From assembly GCF_004793765.1 (NCBI RefSeq), contig NZ_SRYM01000033.1:1-44034 (forward strand): DNA of 44,034 nt, read 5' to 3'. Shown here piece by piece: positions 26,883-35,690 of the stretch. Below the pieces are notes generated by a model that saw only the letters and a list, made by a program, of their open reading frames with translations, was not told the DNA's origin and made no database searches. Position 1 is the stretch's first letter, and every line of letters begins with the position of its first letter. The position numbers and the translations under genes were made by a program. The DNA is from Parabacteroides distasonis. Its GTDB lineage: Bacteria; Bacteroidota; Bacteroidia; Bacteroidales; Tannerellaceae.

Positions 26883-28982
26883 TTATTTCTTCCTGCCACC
26901 TTTCTTTTCCTGCGGTTTCCTGTCCGGAAAGGAATAGCCTACGGTAAAGTCAGGATTAAGCACCAGTGCGGCGTCGAAGCTCTTGCCCTCACGATTCTTG
27001 AAGCCTTTGACAAGAGAGGTACGGCCTTTGGTCACCAGCTCAACGATCTGCTTATCGGTCAGTATCTTGCCACCCTTGTTGCGAAACAGGGTGAAGTTGC
27101 AATCGACATCGGCACATTTGGCGACCTTATCAAAGAACAGGATGCGGCATTTTCGGCACTTGGGACAGGTACATTGTTCCCCTGAAGGAGTCACATTGAG
27201 GGTGGTGGCCAGCAGCTCGGTCACGATCTGTGCGGTGTAGACCTCTATATCCCGGTGGAAAGAGAGGGCAGCGACCTCTCCGGTTTCTATCCGGGCGAGG
27301 GTGTTCTCCCACGTCGCTGTCATTTCAACATCGGCAATCTTCTTGTCCTTTACCGTATCGTAAACCGCCAGCCCTTTTTCGGTAGGCACCAGATTTTTCT
27401 TATCCCGGCGTACATAGCCACGGGCAAACAATGTCTCGATGACGGCTGCACGGGTAGCCGGAGTGCCGATACCGACCTCCCAGATTCCGGCACGCAACTG
27501 TTCATCGCTGATCTCTTTGCCGCAATGCTCCATAGCGGAAAGCAGGGAACTCTCGGTATGCAACGGTTTGGGCTTGGTCTGCTTCTCCACCGTTTCAGAA
27601 GCGAGCAATGGCAGGGTTTCACCTGTTTGCAGCCCCGGCAACGTGGTCTCTTCCCCCTCTTCTTCCGGCTCGCCACGCACGGCACGCCAGCCGGCAGACT
27701 TGATGACCGTCCCTTTGAGGGTGAATATCCCACCGCCTGCGGACAAGGTCACTTCGGTCATTTCCTTGACGCAATGCGGGAAGAAGGCTTCGAGCAGGCG
27801 TGCGGCCACCATTTCGTAGATAGCCTGCTCGTCTTTCGACAACCCTTCAGGCAGGTTTTCGGTGATGAGCAGCGCATGGTGGTCGGTGACTTTGGCATCA
27901 TCAACCGACCGACGGTTGAGCGGTGTGTCCCGTAGAACGGATGCGATGGCGGCGAAGCGTGGATATTGTTGCAAGAGCGTTATGCGTGAGGGGATTTCCT
28001 CAAAAACATCTTCGGATATATAACGGCTGCCGGTACGTGGATAACTTAGTACCTTCTTTTCATATAGGCTTTGCGCAAGCGTGAGCGTCTTGTCTGCGGA
28101 GAAATCCAGCTTGCTGTTAGCCTCTTTCTGTAAGGCGGTCAGGTCATAGAGCAATGGCGGTTCCTGAACAGCCTCCCTGCACTCCACAGAAGTGACAACG
28201 AGCTTACCGTCGTTCTCCACCTCACGGAACTTGGCGGTGGCTGAGCCGAGGTCATCGAAGCGGTCTTGTGACCATGCGGAAAAGTCGATTCCGTCTTTAG
28301 CTGTCGAAACCTTTATCCGAAAATAGGTCCGGGGCTTGAACTGTTTGTTCTCCCAGTAGCGAGAGCAGATCATCGCCAATGTGGGTGTCTGTACCCGTCC
28401 TAACGAAAACACCCCCTGTCCGGCGGCAAGGCTGAGAGCCTGAGAGCTGTTGATGCCCACGAGCCAGTCCGCCTCGCTGCGGGCTTTGGCAGAGAGGTAA
28501 AGGTTGTCATAAAGACTTCCCTCCCTGAGATTCTGCAACCCCTCACGGATGGCCTTGTCGGTAAGCGAAGAGATCCACAAACGAGCAAAGGGTTTGGTAC
28601 AACCGAGATAGTTGTACACGTAACGGAAGATCAACTCACCCTCACGACCTGCGTCAGTGGCGACAATGATGGATTCGCACCTGTCGAACAGCTCCCGGAT
28701 CACTCCCAACTGCCTGACGACGCCGGGATCATCCTTATAAACCTTGCCCTCCCGCACTTGACGGGAAATAAGTTTGAACTCCTGTGGCAATATGGGCAGA
28801 TGTTCCTGGTGGAAGCCGGAGAAGCCGTAGCATTCGGGCATGGCAAGCCCGACCAGATGCCCGAATGCCCATGTCACGGCATACCCGTCCCCCATTAGAT
28901 ACCCGTCTTTCCATTGGCGTGCGCCCACTATGGACGCTATGCCCTGTGCCACACTGGGCTTTTCAGCAATGATAACTTTCAT
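26883..28982 (-). CDS. topB: DNA topoisomerase III (type IA), Exc-like
   Basis: A 699-residue type IA topoisomerase. The TOPRIM domain opens with MKVIIAEKPSVAQGIA and contains the acidic ATDAGREGELIF motif. The active-site tyrosine is Tyr314 in VLSYPRTGSRYI. A C-terminal four-cysteine zinc ribbon (CPKCRKCRILFF, then CADVDCNF) is followed by a DUF3945-like tail and a basic end. In CTnDOT the homologous exc gene takes part in excision. It lies 30 nt after the DUF3945 gene and 34 nt before DUF1896. All catalytic landmarks are intact, so it should be active. Confidence 0.9.
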   Translation of the reverse strand: MKVIIAEKPSVAQGIASIVGARQWKDGYLMGDGYAVTWAFGHLVGLAMPECYGFSGFHQEHLPILPQEFKLISRQVREGKVYKDDPGVVRQLGVIRELFDRCESIIVATDAGREGELIFRYVYNYLGCTKPFARLWISSLTDKAIREGLQNLREGSLYDNLYLSAKARSEADWLVGINSSQALSLAAGQGVFSLGRVQTPTLAMICSRYWENKQFKPRTYFRIKVSTAKDGIDFSAWSQDRFDDLGSATAKFREVENDGKLVVTSVECREAVQEPPLLYDLTALQKEANSKLDFSADKTLTLAQSLYEKKVLSYPRTGSRYISEDVFEEIPSRITLLQQYPRFAAIASVLRDTPLNRRSVDDAKVTDHHALLITENLPEGLSKDEQAIYEMVAARLLEAFFPHCVKEMTEVTLSAGGGIFTLKGTVIKSAGWRAVRGEPEEEGEETTLPGLQTGETLPLLASETVEKQTKPKPLHTESSLLSAMEHCGKEISDEQLRAGIWEVGIGTPATRAAVIETLFARGYVRRDKKNLVPTEKGLAVYDTVKDKKIADVEMTATWENTLARIETGEVAALSFHRDIEVYTAQIVTELLATTLNVTPSGEQCTCPKCRKCRILFFDKVAKCADVDCNFTLFRNKGGKILTDKQIVELVTKGRTSLVKGFKNREGKSFDAALVLNPDFTVGYSFPDRKPQEKKGGRKK

Positions 28983-29012
28983 ATATATAATATTGTATAG
29001 TTCATGTGATGG

Positions 29013-30377
29013 TTAAATAGATACCCCTTTCTTATCGGCTTTCTGTACAGGGCGGTTCCGGCTGACAGTGTTTGCCGGTTTCGCGCCGTCCTGACGGACG
29101 GTTGTTTGCTGGGATTGTTCCTGTTTCTTGCTCTTGTCCGGATTCCATTTGAAGAAATCCAACTTCGCCCGTTCGTGGTTGACACGAACGAAAGCACTGA
29201 ACAAGTTCCCCTCGTTGTCGGTCATGCCCTTGATGTAAGTCGCCTTGCCTTGCGCCAGTGATGCCCGCTGCTCTTCTGTAAGATCTTTCCCTTTCAGCCG
29301 TGTGGGGATTACCAGCTCACGCTCCTGCTGCCGGTTCTGCTCCTGTCCTTGGGCAGCGGTCTGCCCCTGCCTGCGGGCGATTCCCTTGAAGTCATAGTCG
29401 AATCCACCCTTGCAGACATTGAACTGCAAGCGTGCGTCGTAGTGGCGTTGCTTTTTCTCCGACCACATGTTCTCGACAAGGACAGACTCGCCGTTTGCGA
29501 TGCGTTTTCTCTGCTCGTCGGTCAACGCCGTGCCGTTTACCTCTGCCGGAAGGGTTATCCCGCTGACCGGTACATGGTGGAGCTGGTTAGTCTTGGGATT
29601 GAGCGATACCAGACATGGCTCACGCACGCCCTCGGCCAGTTCGAGTTCCACCACGCACCCCGCATTGCCTTTTTCCTGTAGGTTCTGTTTCACTTCAGGG
29701 GTGAATTCTACATTAAAATACGGTGTATCCAGCTCCGGATAACGCTTGCAACACTCGATGTTGTTCCGAAGCGTGCCGTCGGGATTCTCCGTCAGCCGGA
29801 TGCAGGCCGGAGTTTCAAACTCAATCCCCTCGAAAACGGTTTTCAGAGTAAGTACGGCGGATTCGTTGCCATTAAGCAACCGCCTGACACCCAGTTCACC
29901 TAACGTTTCGGGTGTTACCCCCATGCGCTCCAGTTGTTGCCAGTCCACCTGTTCCATGCTCCAACGGGTGGATTGCTCCGTTCCGCTCCCATCGGACTGC
30001 TGTTGTTTCTGCTGCCGGTTCTGTGTGAACTGTTCCGTATCAAGGCGATATTCGTCCAATAAGGCAGCATTGCTTTCGGGCTGCTTGAACAAGCCGACAA
30101 GCTCTTTGGCGGAGACCAGCAAGTCCATCGGAAGGTGATAGAAACGGAAGTCGGACGGTCGCTCGAACTGTCGTTTCATGTTGGAAAAGAACGCTTCGAT
30201 GAGTGATTCGTTACGGTCTATCCGCATGAACTGATCCGAGGGCTTTACCCCTGCCAGCGGTCTGGTCTTGAGTCCCCCTTCAGGTTCGATACCCTCCACT
30301 ACATGCGGGGTGTTGCCTTCGGCGGCGTTGGTCACCACCAATACCTCGTCTTTCAGGTCTTTCAGTTTTTTGTCCAT
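29013..30377 (-). CDS. DUF4099/DUF3945 protein of the excision module
   Basis: A 454-residue protein, first gene of the minus-strand operon. After an N-terminal region and a Gln-rich linker (about 118-140) comes a DUF4099-like part (WQQLERMGVTPETLGELGVR). Two DUF3945 repeats follow, one starting near ITLPAEVNGTALTDEQRKRI and one at LVIPTRLKGKDLTEEQRASL; each is followed by a beta-rich half. It ends in a basic low-complexity tail. Proteins like this precede topoisomerase III in Bacteroides conjugative elements. The function is unknown, and a DNA-end or topoisomerase partner is a fair guess. A promoter-like box is at 30423-30430. Confidence 0.8.
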   Translation of the reverse strand: MDKKLKDLKDEVLVVTNAAEGNTPHVVEGIEPEGGLKTRPLAGVKPSDQFMRIDRNESLIEAFFSNMKRQFERPSDFRFYHLPMDLLVSAKELVGLFKQPESNAALLDEYRLDTEQFTQNRQQKQQQSDGSGTEQSTRWSMEQVDWQQLERMGVTPETLGELGVRRLLNGNESAVLTLKTVFEGIEFETPACIRLTENPDGTLRNNIECCKRYPELDTPYFNVEFTPEVKQNLQEKGNAGCVVELELAEGVREPCLVSLNPKTNQLHHVPVSGITLPAEVNGTALTDEQRKRIANGESVLVENMWSEKKQRHYDARLQFNVCKGGFDYDFKGIARRQGQTAAQGQEQNRQQERELVIPTRLKGKDLTEEQRASLAQGKATYIKGMTDNEGNLFSAFVRVNHERAKLDFFKWNPDKSKKQEQSQQTTVRQDGAKPANTVSRNRPVQKADKKGVSI

Positions 30378-30422
30378 AAAATAAAAGAATTTAGTTGTGA
30401 TACAATCCAGTTAATTGCGGCA

Positions 30423-30430
30423 CGAAAGTA
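30423..30430 (-). promoter_or_regulatory. -7 element of the DUF3945 operon
   Basis: On the minus strand TACTTTCG matches TAnnTTTG with one change and lies about 45 nt before the start codon at 30377. It is the best candidate promoter for the four-gene operon. Confidence 0.45.
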
Positions 30431-30556
30431 GAGGTAAGAGACTATGACGCAAAGGGAAAGAGAGGAATGGGGAATGAGTGGCTACGGGGTGGCGTGAAGT
30501 GGCCTGCCGGCAAGAAAGAATGACCTTCCGATGCAAAAAATTCAAGATAAAAAGCG

Positions 30557-30564
30557 TATCTTCG
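30557..30564 (+). promoter_or_regulatory. -7 element of the second tetR gene
   Basis: TATCTTCG fits TAnnTTTG with one change and lies 31 nt before ATG 30596. The 30431-30556 interval between the two divergent promoters shows no gene. Confidence 0.5.
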
Positions 30565-30595
30565 CAAAAAGAAACATAAAAGAGGATAACCCGAT

Positions 30596-31207
30596 ATGAT
30601 TACCAACCGAGAAGAAGTAATAGACAAGGCATTCAAGGTGTTTTTGAGGATGAACTACGAGAAAGCAAGTATCAGCACGCTGGCGAAAGCCTGCGGAGTC
30701 GTAAAGACAGGGGTAGTATATTATTTCCCCCACAAACTCGACCTGTTCATGGCAGTAGCGGACAAGTACGCCATACAGATGCAGACACCTGCCAACAAGT
30801 TTGCAGAACCGGCAGGAACCCTTGCGGAATTTATTGGCCAGTATGTGGAGGGCGTGAAGACAGCCATGAACCGTATTGTCACGCAGGTGCAATGCTGTGC
30901 GGATGACAGTGACTGCTGCCCCAACTTCTACTACTTTCATTTCCTTTCCCAAGTGAGGATGTACTACCCCGGAGCTCGTAAAAAAATGGAGGATACATTC
31001 CAAAAGGAACATGAATTGTGGAAAAAGGTCATACAGAAAGCCAAGGAAAACGGTGAAATAAAGCAAGATACGGACGTGCAAAAGAGTGCTTCGCTGTTCC
31101 GTCAGGTATTCTTGGGGCTGTCTTACGAGCAATCATTCCTGAACGGTTTGAATGTAGAAGAATTGAAAGACAAATTCGATTATTTGTACTCGCTCCTGAA
31201 AGCCTGA
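30596..31207 (+). CDS. TetR-family regulator next to the recombinase/cassette region
   Basis: A 203-residue protein with an N-terminal HTH (YEKASISTLAKACGVVKTG, then VVYYFPHKLDLFMAV) and a helical effector domain containing an unusual Cys run (QCCADDSDCCPNF, about residues 99-111). Those four cysteines in a TetR effector domain might sense metal or redox, which is a guess. It reads toward a promoter that carries a TTTGAAC-N4-GTTCAAA palindrome (31250-31267), its probable operator. By position it would control the recombinase promoter and now the chimeric gene behind it. Confidence 0.88.
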   Translation: MITNREEVIDKAFKVFLRMNYEKASISTLAKACGVVKTGVVYYFPHKLDLFMAVADKYAIQMQTPANKFAEPAGTLAEFIGQYVEGVKTAMNRIVTQVQCCADDSDCCPNFYYFHFLSQVRMYYPGARKKMEDTFQKEHELWKKVIQKAKENGEIKQDTDVQKSASLFRQVFLGLSYEQSFLNGLNVEELKDKFDYLYSLLKA

Positions 31208-31249
31208 TAACCTTTTAGCAATCTTTAAAAGGGTTCGATAAAAATATTT

Positions 31250-31267
31250 TTTGAACAACCGTTCAAA
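31250..31267. promoter_or_regulatory. Palindromic operator at the recombinase promoter
   Basis: TTTGAAC (31250-31256) and GTTCAAA (31261-31267) flank 4 nt. The site lies 17 nt before the -7 box, covering the expected -33 region, so a bound TetR dimer would block transcription. Confidence 0.6.
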
Positions 31268-31284
31268 TTTCAAATACTTTGCTT

Positions 31285-31292
31285 TATCTTTG
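31285..31292 (+). promoter_or_regulatory. -7 element of the recombinase/BatD-like transcript
   Basis: TATCTTTG matches TAnnTTTG. A five-codon ORF (31297-31314, MKQLP) follows, and the recombinase ATG is at 31317. The -33 box is weak and lies inside the operator. Confidence 0.6.
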
Positions 31293-31316
31293 AGGCATGA
31301 AACAACTGCCATAGAT

Positions 31317-31743
31317 ATGGACAAAGTAAAAAAACAACGGTCTAACATCGTCCTGTACAGGGAAAAAAGGGACGGTGAACACTACATACGGATAGAGTAT
31401 GCAGGTGATCCGGCAATAGCCTTGTTGCTTACCCAAGAGAGTGATATACGAATGGCAGGCGACGGCTCTGCCTATATAGCGACTGCCACTTTCAGTTTGC
31501 CGGATTTCTACGACCGCTATTCTCCCTACGCCTACATTGATTACAGCCGGGTTTATGTTCGGCATCCCAAACCTAAAAGGGAATACACACTGCCGAAAAG
31601 CTACCTCGAACTGCTGGAACAAAAGCGTTACGGCTCCTCGACCGTGAAAACCTACCGTGCCTATTCCAACGACTTCATTGAATGCCACAAGGAACGGAAC
31701 ATTGACCGCCTGAAAGTGCCGGATGTCAATGATATAACAAGAA
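31317..31743 (+). pseudogene. N-terminal fragment of a tyrosine recombinase, fused in frame to the next gene
   Basis: About 142 residues resemble the arm-binding and start of the SAM-like core-binding domain of Bacteroidetes tyrosine recombinases (SYLELLEQKRYGSSTVKTYR, then YSNDFIECHKERNIDRL). The catalytic domain is absent. Without a stop codon the frame runs straight into the signal peptide of a BatD-like protein at 31744, so a 591-residue chimera could be made. AACAAG at 31736-31741 matches the 5' edge of the array repeats, which may mark the recombination point. Its promoter and TetR operator are intact. It probably once encoded the recombinase that built the downstream array. Confidence 0.65.
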
Positions 31744-33089
31744 TGTCAATCAAGAGCATACGAATCTTCTGTATATGGATGTATGTATTTTTGTCGGGTG
31801 TTCATTTATATGCTTCAAATACAGCAGACTCCGTATATTTCCATGTGCAGTTGGACACGCTGGGAGGTCTCCGTGTCGGGCAGGTACTGAAATTGACGTA
31901 TGCACTGGCCAATTCCCAATTTGATTTAGTGTCTTCTCCAGTGTTCAACCATAGCATTGAGGTAGTAAGTGGTCCGAAGCCACATAAAAGCGAGAGTTAT
32001 GCTCTTGTAAACGGCGTGGGGCACAAGAGCCATGAAACCGGCTTCTACTATTTTGTACGGTTCAGGGAAAGCGGTGAGATTCAACTCCCTGTCGCATCCG
32101 TCAAAGTAGGAAATCAGATATATACCACATCGGAATGCCAAGTGACCGTACATCCTTCCAAAGTGGATGTGAGCAAATTGAAGTGCAATTTGAAGGTGGA
32201 ACAATTGAAAGGCGATTACGCAAAATACCGTGCCAGCCTGACTTGCAACGCCCGTCCCGATCAGAATCCTCCGCTGTTGTCCATTAACGGAAAAGTAACC
32301 CGCCCCACAAGCAATTCCTATTCGGGTTCTAACGACAAGGAGGAATATGTTTACAACTACTACTTTTCCAGTGAAGGCTATGAAGTATCCTGCAAGGAAC
32401 TGACTTTTGGCGGGATACCCTATTCCGTCAAGACAAAGAAGAACAAAATAGATGAAACGGACTTCCTTATTATAATATTGATTGTACTCGCATTGTTTGA
32501 GTTGATATGGTGGCTTGTCGGCAGACATCGGTATCGTCAGGAGCAAGAAGCTGCGCTTGCCGAATTTGTGTTGGAAAATAGAACTTTGCCTTTAAACACA
32601 AGCTGGGCATATACCCACTATGGCGTATCCCATACATTGCTGCTGTTCTCCGTGCTGAGTTTTTCCACTATTTGCGTAAAACTTTATGCAAGCGAGGTGT
32701 TCATTATCATTTTTTTATGGATTGGAATCCTGCTTGTGCCACTTGCTTATCTGTCCTATCGGAACCAGCGGCGCAAGCTGAACTTCGAGAGCACGCCAAC
32801 CACATTAGACAAACAGGCGATTTACGATAAGATATGCAAGCTGGCGGATTATTATGACTGGGACATTGACCATTGCGGGGACGATTGTATTGTGGCTCAT
32901 ACCAATCCTGCCATTTGGCATCTGACATGGGGAGAACAGATATTCATCGTGTTCGATAAAAGTCAGGTATGGATTAATAGTGTGAACGACCTGAACAAGC
33001 GTACTTCTCCATTCTCGTTTGGTTATGCCAAACGCAACATTCGAAGAATAAGAGAAGCATTGACACAAGATGTAACTATTAGAGATTAA
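31744..33089 (+). CDS. BatD-like membrane protein, candidate immunity factor
   Basis: From ATG 31744 the protein is 448 residues. It has a signal peptide (residues 1-25, SIKSIRIFCIWMYVFLSG), a periplasmic beta-rich domain resembling the start of BatD (DTLGGLRVGQVLKLTYALAN), a membrane span near 240-258, two more near 297-340 and a cytoplasmic C-terminal domain (about 350-448). BatD proteins belong to aerotolerance operons, but no other bat gene is here. The orphan setting at the head of an immunity-like array suggests it protects against a delivered toxin; this is inference. No ribosome-binding site precedes 31744, so it may be expressed as a fusion with the recombinase fragment. Confidence 0.65.
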
Positions 33090-33230
33090 AAAATGCACCT
33101 ATGGGATGTTGTTTACCAAAGTAGAACACACCTAACGAGGCTCTTATAAATACATTCAAGGCAATTAAAACAACTATAAATCAGAGACTTACAAAGATTT
33201 GGCAAAGATAAAGGAAATAACGACACGAGC

Positions 33231-34451
33231 ATGACAGATTTGTTAAACGACATATACACAGACGGTTGCAAAACGAAAAAGTACCGTTTATCCGACTTCT
33301 TCAATCGGTGGTGGGACGAGTACGCACAGCACCCGGCGGAGTACATCACCCCCGAACAGTACAAGGCGGTGAACGCTATCCGTGTGTGCCGTACAGCCGC
33401 TTTGGGGATAGACACATACGTTTGTCCCGATTGTGGAGAAGTACGGGAAATCAGTCATAGCTGTAAGAACCGTTTCTGCCCGTCATGTGGCTGGCGTGAC
33501 ACGTTGAAATGGGCGGCACGCATGAAAGACAAGTTGCTGCGAGTGCCACACCGCCATGTGGTTATGACCTTGCCGCATATATTACTGGACTTGGTGAAGC
33601 GCAACAAGAAAGAAATATTGAATATCCTGATGCGCACATCGGCTGAAACCGTTAAGGACTGGATGCAGCACAAGTTCGGCTTGAAAACCGGAGTGATTGC
33701 CGTACTGCATACCTACGGGGAAACGAAACAACTCCATGTACACACGCACATGATTATGTCGTGGGGCGGTATTGACAGCAACGGAAAGATTGTCATCCCC
33801 GAACGTGATTATGTACATATCCCCTCAATCCGCAAGGTGTTCCGCTACAAGTTTGAAAATGCGCTGATAGGGTTGTTCGACACGGGCAGGCTGGAGCATG
33901 ACTTCCATGACCGCATGGAGTTTATGGGCTTCATCAAAAAAGTGGCGAACAAAAAGGACTGGATTGTACATTTGGAGCAGCCTATACAGATGCCGGAGCA
34001 GGTGATACAGTATGTGGGCAGGTATTCCAAGCGGGCGTGCCTGAGTGAATACAAGATTACGGCAATGGACGGTGAGAACATTTCATTCCGTTACCGTGAT
34101 TACAGGAACTCACCCGACAGGAGAAACCCGGTTGAAAAGGAACTGACACTGCATTACCGGGAGTTCTTCCCCCGGTTGCTGCAACACGTTCCACTGCGCT
34201 ATTTCCGCATCGTGAGGTACTACGGCTTCTATTCCAACAAAGGCAACCTGCCGGAAGAATACTTCGGACGGGATGAAAGCGAAATAAAGGAAGCCGAGTT
34301 GCAACAGGCAGAAAGTGAATACGAGAACCCGTATTTCTGCGAGCATTGCGGACGGATGAGAGTTTACAGCCACACTACGGTAATGAGTAGTGACATCACA
34401 TATACGGTTGTACTGGAGCATTGCGACATACACCGGAAAAAAGCGGCATGA
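33231..34451 (+). CDS. IS91-family Y2 HUH transposase
   Basis: A 406-residue rolling-circle transposase. The N-terminal zinc-binding domain has four or more cysteines (CPDCGEVREISHSCKNRFC, then PSCGW). The catalytic HUH motif is LHVHTH with His169, His171 and His173. The two nucleophilic tyrosines are in YVGRY (Tyr261 and Tyr265). A second C-terminal cysteine/histidine cluster (CEHCGRMR) is present. Length and motifs are complete, so it is probably functional. It separates the recombinase fragment and BatD-like gene from the repeat array, so its arrival may have disconnected the array from its promoter. Such elements can also mobilise adjacent DNA by one-ended transposition, a route for moving the array. 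Confidence 0.92.
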   Translation: MTDLLNDIYTDGCKTKKYRLSDFFNRWWDEYAQHPAEYITPEQYKAVNAIRVCRTAALGIDTYVCPDCGEVREISHSCKNRFCPSCGWRDTLKWAARMKDKLLRVPHRHVVMTLPHILLDLVKRNKKEILNILMRTSAETVKDWMQHKFGLKTGVIAVLHTYGETKQLHVHTHMIMSWGGIDSNGKIVIPERDYVHIPSIRKVFRYKFENALIGLFDTGRLEHDFHDRMEFMGFIKKVANKKDWIVHLEQPIQMPEQVIQYVGRYSKRACLSEYKITAMDGENISFRYRDYRNSPDRRNPVEKELTLHYREFFPRLLQHVPLRYFRIVRYYGFYSNKGNLPEEYFGRDESEIKEAELQQAESEYENPYFCEHCGRMRVYSHTTVMSSDITYTVVLEHCDIHRKKAA

Positions 34452-34469
34452 CAGCAACATGGGATAGCT

Positions 34470-34643
34470 ATGCCTTGCCGTGAACAAAAACAGAAAAATC
34501 CCATGAAACGAAAGAAAGGAGAACTGAAAATGAGTGAAATACGGATAAGAGCAGTAATAAAACGAACGGGGTGCAGGCATGAACTTCACACCTCTTTCTG
34601 CCGGAAACAGCAGTCTAAAATTGAAGTTCTATATAATATGTAA
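34470..34643 (+). CDS. Possible small basic ORF downstream of the transposase
   Basis: A 57-residue Lys/Arg-rich frame with an internal ATG at 34530 preceded by AAAGGAGAA, a good ribosome-binding site for the 37-residue shorter form. No family is recognised. It spans the inverted repeat at 34581-34629, so it may be chance coding inside the end of the insertion sequence. Confidence 0.2.
   Translation: MPCREQKQKNPMKRKKGELKMSEIRIRAVIKRTGCRHELHTSFCRKQQSKIEVLYNM
34581..34629. repeat. 8-bp inverted repeat at the right side of the IS91 element
   Basis: GAACTTCA at 34581-34588 and TGAAGTTC at 34622-34629 are perfect inverted copies 33 nt apart. Position fits the origin-end structure of an IS91 element, but the exact cleavage site is not identifiable here. 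Confidence 0.35.
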
Positions 34644-34670
34644 TAGTGTATGGTGGGTAAAACTGCCTTG

Positions 34671-34716
34671 AACAAGGAAATGAAGCACCTAAACGGTGCA
34701 TATTTTCTAACCATTA
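34671..34716 (+). repeat. Array repeat 1 (attC-like hairpin)
   Basis: A 46-nt unit: AACAAGGAAA edge, inner stem GCACC/GGTGC (34685-34689 with 34695-34699) closing the loop TAAAC, and a 3' edge ending ACCATTA. It lies between the IS91 element and the first array gene and shows the same layout as six further copies. Confidence 0.8.
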
Positions 34717-34759
34717 TGAACAACAAAAGAAGAACCCAACTGAAAAGAAAGTATCAAAT

Positions 34760-35608
34760 ATGAAAAAGAACTCTTTTGACAAGGTTGTTACTAAATATCT
34801 TAAGGAATTTCTAAATACTCCAAGTGACAATTTGGAATATTTAGGAAAGTTCTATACAACTCCACAAATAGACATGACAAATTATCATGAGTGGAGAATT
34901 TTTAGTACACTCAATTTTGGAATCCATTATTATTCATTTTGGCATAATCCGAATAATAATGATTTTGAAAAGATTATAGACTCGTTTGCCATGTCATACA
35001 TTGCACAAATCATGTATTCAAATGACAAAAGCAAACGATTTAGACAGGGGCTAACAGATGGCGTTCCAATATTTCTTGCAATTCTTACTTTTGCCAATGT
35101 AAAAGAAATAGATTTGATGTTTAATGCAATAATAAATTTAATACAAGATGATATTAAAGATAACAACTTTATAAATCATCAGGATAAAACATTACAAGAA
35201 GCGTTTTTACTATATGACTTATATACAAACAATAAGAATCATGGAATTTGGGAAAAGTATATCAATAGTCCTCTAAACAAGAACTATCAACAAGGAATGG
35301 ATATAATACTTAGTAATAACAAGGATGATATTAACTATGTTCTTTCAGAAATGATGAAATACCATAAAGAAAAATTGCATATAGAGTCATTTACAAAGAA
35401 TGAATTTTATCCTATAGAATGGCGGGTTTTCCCAATAGAAATTATTGCACTTATACGGTATCGCTATCTGCAAGGAAAATCTATTGACTTTATAGAAGAT
35501 GAGGTTTTGTCTAAATTCGTTCCATATTTAAAGAAAAGTGAATATACTTTATCACCAGAGATAGAAGCTGCTAAAATAAAAATATATGAGATACTTTCTT
35601 TGAGTTAG
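34760..35608 (+). CDS. Orphan array protein, candidate immunity protein
   Basis: A 282-residue cytoplasmic, mostly helical protein with no signal peptide and low GC content. It resembles helical immunity families in general character; the C-terminal segment (YPIEWRVFPIEIIALIRYRY, about 223-242) recalls the conserved aromatic/Glu block of Imm49- or PoNi-type proteins, but I cannot assign a family. It is the first gene after array repeat 1 and is followed 25 nt later by repeat 2, so it forms one cassette. No promoter was found in front of it. Likely role: neutralising a toxin delivered by neighbours, inferred from the array context. Confidence 0.6.
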   Translation: MKKNSFDKVVTKYLKEFLNTPSDNLEYLGKFYTTPQIDMTNYHEWRIFSTLNFGIHYYSFWHNPNNNDFEKIIDSFAMSYIAQIMYSNDKSKRFRQGLTDGVPIFLAILTFANVKEIDLMFNAIINLIQDDIKDNNFINHQDKTLQEAFLLYDLYTNNKNHGIWEKYINSPLNKNYQQGMDIILSNNKDDINYVLSEMMKYHKEKLHIESFTKNEFYPIEWRVFPIEIIALIRYRYLQGKSIDFIEDEVLSKFVPYLKKSEYTLSPEIEAAKIKIYEILSLS

Positions 35609-35633
35609 TTCTTAATGTAGAAAATAAGTTCAT

Positions 35634-35680
35634 AACAAGGTTGAGTTAACAGCTTAACGCTGTTCCTCACCAACCCATTA
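35634..35680 (+). repeat. Array repeat 2 (attC-like hairpin)
   Basis: A 47-nt unit starting AACAAGG. Outer stem GGT-t-GAG with CTCACC; inner stem AACAGC/GCTGTT (35648-35653 with 35659-35664) around loop TTAAC; 3' edge CAACCCATTA. It lies 10 nt before the next start codon. Confidence 0.85.
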
Positions 35681-35690
35681 ATATTTAAGC

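Larger units (their letters stand above)
33090..34629 (+). mobile_element. IS91-family insertion sequence (ends approximate)
   Basis: One rolling-circle transposase gene is flanked by non-coding DNA. Neither terminus can be fixed. The right side shows GAACTTCA (34581-34588) and its inverted copy TGAAGTTC (34622-34629), which might belong to the origin end. IS91 elements make no target duplication, so none is expected. The left limit given here is simply the end of the preceding gene. Confidence 0.5.

Noticed and set aside
33100-33165. Possible eighth array repeat after the BatD-like gene
   Set aside because: A CCT-AACG-AGG mini-hairpin with a nearby ACATTCA exists, but the 5' edge, outer stem and CATTA ending do not match the seven clear copies.
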